This document shows, piece after piece, positions 62,418 through 64,000 of a stretch of 64,000 nt of DNA. The stretch is from Actinoplanes octamycinicus (GTDB taxonomy: Bacteria > Actinomycetota > Actinomycetes > Mycobacteriales > Micromonosporaceae). The number at the start of each line of letters is the position of its first letter. Position 1 is the stretch's first letter. A program made the translations under genes and the position numbers. The notes under the pieces were generated by a model. That model worked only from the letters and a program-made list of their open reading frames with translations. It had not been told where the DNA came from and did not search any database. Where the stretch lies: positions 1,922,001-1,986,000 of the forward strand of contig NZ_JACHNB010000001.1 of NCBI RefSeq assembly GCF_014205225.1, read 5' to 3'.

Positions 62418-62699
62418 ATTGACTCCTTCGCTGAACGATCGTCGCGCCGAAGGGCCGACGGCGCCTGACGAGTTGGCGTGCAGGGTGGTCGAAGCGCGCC
62501 GCAGCAAACGAACAGACATGATCGACCTCCGGGAGGTGGCTGGCGATGGACACAGTGCATCAACCCGATCGCTGTCCGGGTAGTGTCCGGGCCATTTCCG
62601 CACTGTCCGGAACGGCGTCGAACACGCCGAACAGCTAAAAGGCACGATCATTCCGGCGCTCTGTCGCAAGGATGGTCTGGATCCGGCCATCGGCATCCA

Positions 62700-63125
62700 G
62701 GTGCCAGGCGAAGCGGCCGCTCTCGTCGGCAGCCGCAGTCCCGACGCGGCTTACCCACCTGGGCGGTGTATCCCCGAACCTGGCCCTCGATCAACCAGTG
62801 CCCGCAGCCGGTCGGCCACGCACGTGGGCAGCCGGTCGGTGACGGTCGACGCCTCGGTGTTGCTGGCCCGGTCGTTGACCGCCGAGCCGATGCGTCCCGG
62901 CTGGAGCAACGCGCTGCGGATGGGAGCCTCGGTGTTGCCGCACCAGCAGCTGCTCGACATCGATGCCGGCTGCGGCACGCGGCGGCCCGCCCGGTGATCG
63001 TCCCGGGAAACCATCGTCTGCGACCACGGCAAAGCGTTCATCTCGCACACATTCCGGGCATCCTGCCGGTTCTTGGTCATCAACCTGCAGCCCGCCCGCG
63101 AGGCAACCCCGACCAAGGCTCCACC
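62700..63125 (+). pseudogene. Degraded DDE transposase (rve integrase-core) gene
   Basis: Pieces in three frames give SVTVDASVLLARSLTAEPMR, PGWSNALRMGASVLPHQQLL, DIDAGCGTRRPAR, then TIVCDHGKAFISHTFRASCR and LQPAREATPTKAPPGGD. These follow the integrase core of actinobacterial transposases, including the CDHGK catalytic Asp and the QPAR.TPTDK-like segment (here TPTKAP). Frame changes show it is dead. The rest of 62418-63591 holds no gene besides the second 43-nt repeat. Confidence 0.75.
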
Positions 63126-63250
63126 CGGCGGTGACCGCGGCGAGGTCGGCGTTCAAACCGGTGGCGAACCGTCTGATGCCTGGCATCGCGGCCTGCTCTG
63201 CTGCGCTGACCTGCTTCGTCAGATTCGCACCCGCGCTGTCAGACCGGTGT

Positions 63251-63293
63251 CAGACCGGGGAGTGTTCGCCATAGCGCACAAACGCCGTTGTGG
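63251..63293. promoter_or_regulatory. 43-nt repeat, copy 2 (upstream of the pilin/transfer region)
   Basis: Inverted copy of 60465-60507 (40/43). Reading toward the plus-strand pilin gene it has the same orientation as copy 1 has toward the minus-strand operon: CAGACCGGGGAGTGTTCGCC, then ATAGCGCACAAACGCCGTTG. It lies about 300 bases before the ATG at 63592, so a long leader is implied. Confidence 0.7.
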
Positions 63294-63591
63294 GGGTGCG
63301 GAACCGCTGAGACGCCGAAGACACGGCGCCGAACCTGGCGGTGTCCGCTCGCTTTCGGGCCCAGGAAAAGGGCCGACGCGAGCCGAGGTGCCTCGGGTGC
63401 CGCGCCCTTTGATGCGCTGACACCACATCGAACGCCGAACCCGAATGGGAGGACGAGCTCCTCTCGAGGCCCGGACGCGTCGACATCACCTTTTCCTGTG
63501 CTGCCCGGCGGCGGTTCCCGCATCCGTTGTTTCGAGCATCGCCGCGCAGCGCGCTTTCGAGCGCGGTGCGCGGCGGGAGGTGAATCCCGTC

Positions 63592-63993
63592 ATGTCCCGT
63601 ATCGAGCGAGCACGTCCGCGTGCCCAGCGCCGTCGCCGTCGTCTTTTCCCGCCCTGCCGGTGGGCGCGGCGGCACGCCGCCGCGCCCACCGCCGTGGTGG
63701 CGCTGATCCTTCTCACTCCTGCCGCCGCGCACGCCGATTCCGGCACCGTCGTGCTGGCGGCGAAAACACTGCCGCAGGTAGTCGCCGGTCTGCAGCAGTG
63801 GCTCATGGGAATCCTGGCCTCGGTCGCCACGCTGTTCCTGGTGCTGGCCGGGGTGTACTGGGCGACCGCCGGCGGTGACCCGGCCCAGGTCGACAAAGCC
63901 AAGGGCGCGCTGCGTAATGCGCTGGTCGGCTACGGCCTCGCGGTGCTGGCCCCGGTGCTGTTGCAGGTCGTCAAGGGCATCGTCGGAGGCTGA
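63592..63993 (+). CDS. VirB2/TrbC-like pilin subunit
   Basis: A 133-residue protein from the ATG at 63592 with GGGAGGTGA upstream. A long basic N-terminus (MSRIERARPRAQRRRRRLFP) leads to a signal sequence (APTAVVALILLTPAAAHADS). The mature part has two transmembrane helices (LMGILASVATLFLVLAGVYW and ALVGYGLAVLAPVLLQVVKG) joined by ATAGGDPAQVDKAKGALRNA, the standard TrbC/VirB2 layout. It forms the conjugation pilus or channel of a type IV system. Two bases after its TGA the next ATG begins. Confidence 0.88.
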   Translation: MSRIERARPRAQRRRRRLFPPCRWARRHAAAPTAVVALILLTPAAAHADSGTVVLAAKTLPQVVAGLQQWLMGILASVATLFLVLAGVYWATAGGDPAQVDKAKGALRNALVGYGLAVLAPVLLQVVKGIVGG

Positions 63994-63995
63994 TC

Positions 63996-64000
63996 ATGGG
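63996..64000 (+). CDS. Start of the next transfer gene (partial)
   Basis: ATGGG at the window edge follows the pilin stop by two bases, so a coupled downstream gene is expected. Only the start codon is visible. Confidence 0.4.

Larger units (their letters stand above)
53316..64000. mobile_element. Left part of an integrative conjugative element at tRNA-Lys
   Basis: Order from the tRNA: integrase pointing at the tRNA, small protein plus excisionase-like HTH, DNA modification operon, sigma-like regulator, VirB2/TrbC-like pilin starting a transfer operon. This matches integrative conjugative elements with a type IV secretion system rather than the single-translocase (TraB) AICE type. The right end and the matching tRNA 3' repeat are outside the window. 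Confidence 0.75.

Overview
The window is GC-rich actinobacterial chromosome. The rRNA operon, a crtE-crtI-idi / crtB / photolyase cluster, Lsr2 and DUF397/XRE regulator pairs point to the family Micromonosporaceae (Actinoplanes or a close relative). This is inferred from gene content and sequence style, not from a database match.

Bases 1-24,000 look like core genome: a thioesterase, small hypotheticals, a secreted RTX-like repeat protein, a tRNA Glu-Asp-Phe cluster, and a light/carotenoid locus. In that locus crtE-crtI-idi-merR overlap stop-to-start on the minus strand, with crtB and a photolyase divergent on the plus strand. The MerR protein has a B12-photoreceptor-like C-terminus. A flavin disulfide oxidoreductase follows, then a complete 16S-23S-5S operon with its promoter and terminator. 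Next come a beta-propeller phytase, two paralogous lipoproteins, a Ser/Thr kinase head-to-head with an ECF-type sigma factor, and a secreted ricin-type lectin between palindromic operators.

Bases about 24,000-53,300 are accessory DNA. They lie between a truncated tRNA-Lys copy (5' half only, 23,974) and an intact tRNA-Lys (53,282). The region holds Lsr2, a decayed CbrC gene, a SMI1/KNR4 protein, a low-GC P-loop ATPase next to a PD-(D/E)XK nuclease-like protein, secreted Ig-like and beta-propeller proteins, a secreted HNH nuclease, an XRE/DUF397 pair facing a tightly coupled operon of tiny genes, and a toxin-like cassette (WXG100-like protein, alpha/beta hydrolase, lipoprotein). Several broken partial copies of that cassette are scattered nearby with IS debris. 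The region ends with a large GIY-YIG/Sel1-repeat fusion protein next to the tRNA.

Bases 53,300-64,000 are the start of an integrative conjugative element inserted at tRNA-Lys. It has a tyrosine integrase, an excisionase-like HTH protein, a DNA modification operon (two N-type methyltransferase-like proteins, a PAPS-reductase-like protein and a frameshifted C5 methyltransferase), a divergent sigma-like regulator and a VirB2/TrbC-like pilin that begins a transfer operon running off the window. A 43-nt sequence (40/43 identical) lies in the same relative orientation upstream of the modification operon and of the pilin region, suggesting shared control.

The best candidates for something undescribed are the GIY-YIG/Sel1 fusion, the duplicated and fragmented hydrolase-lipoprotein cassette, the ATPase/nuclease pair, and the modification operon with its repeated promoter sequence.
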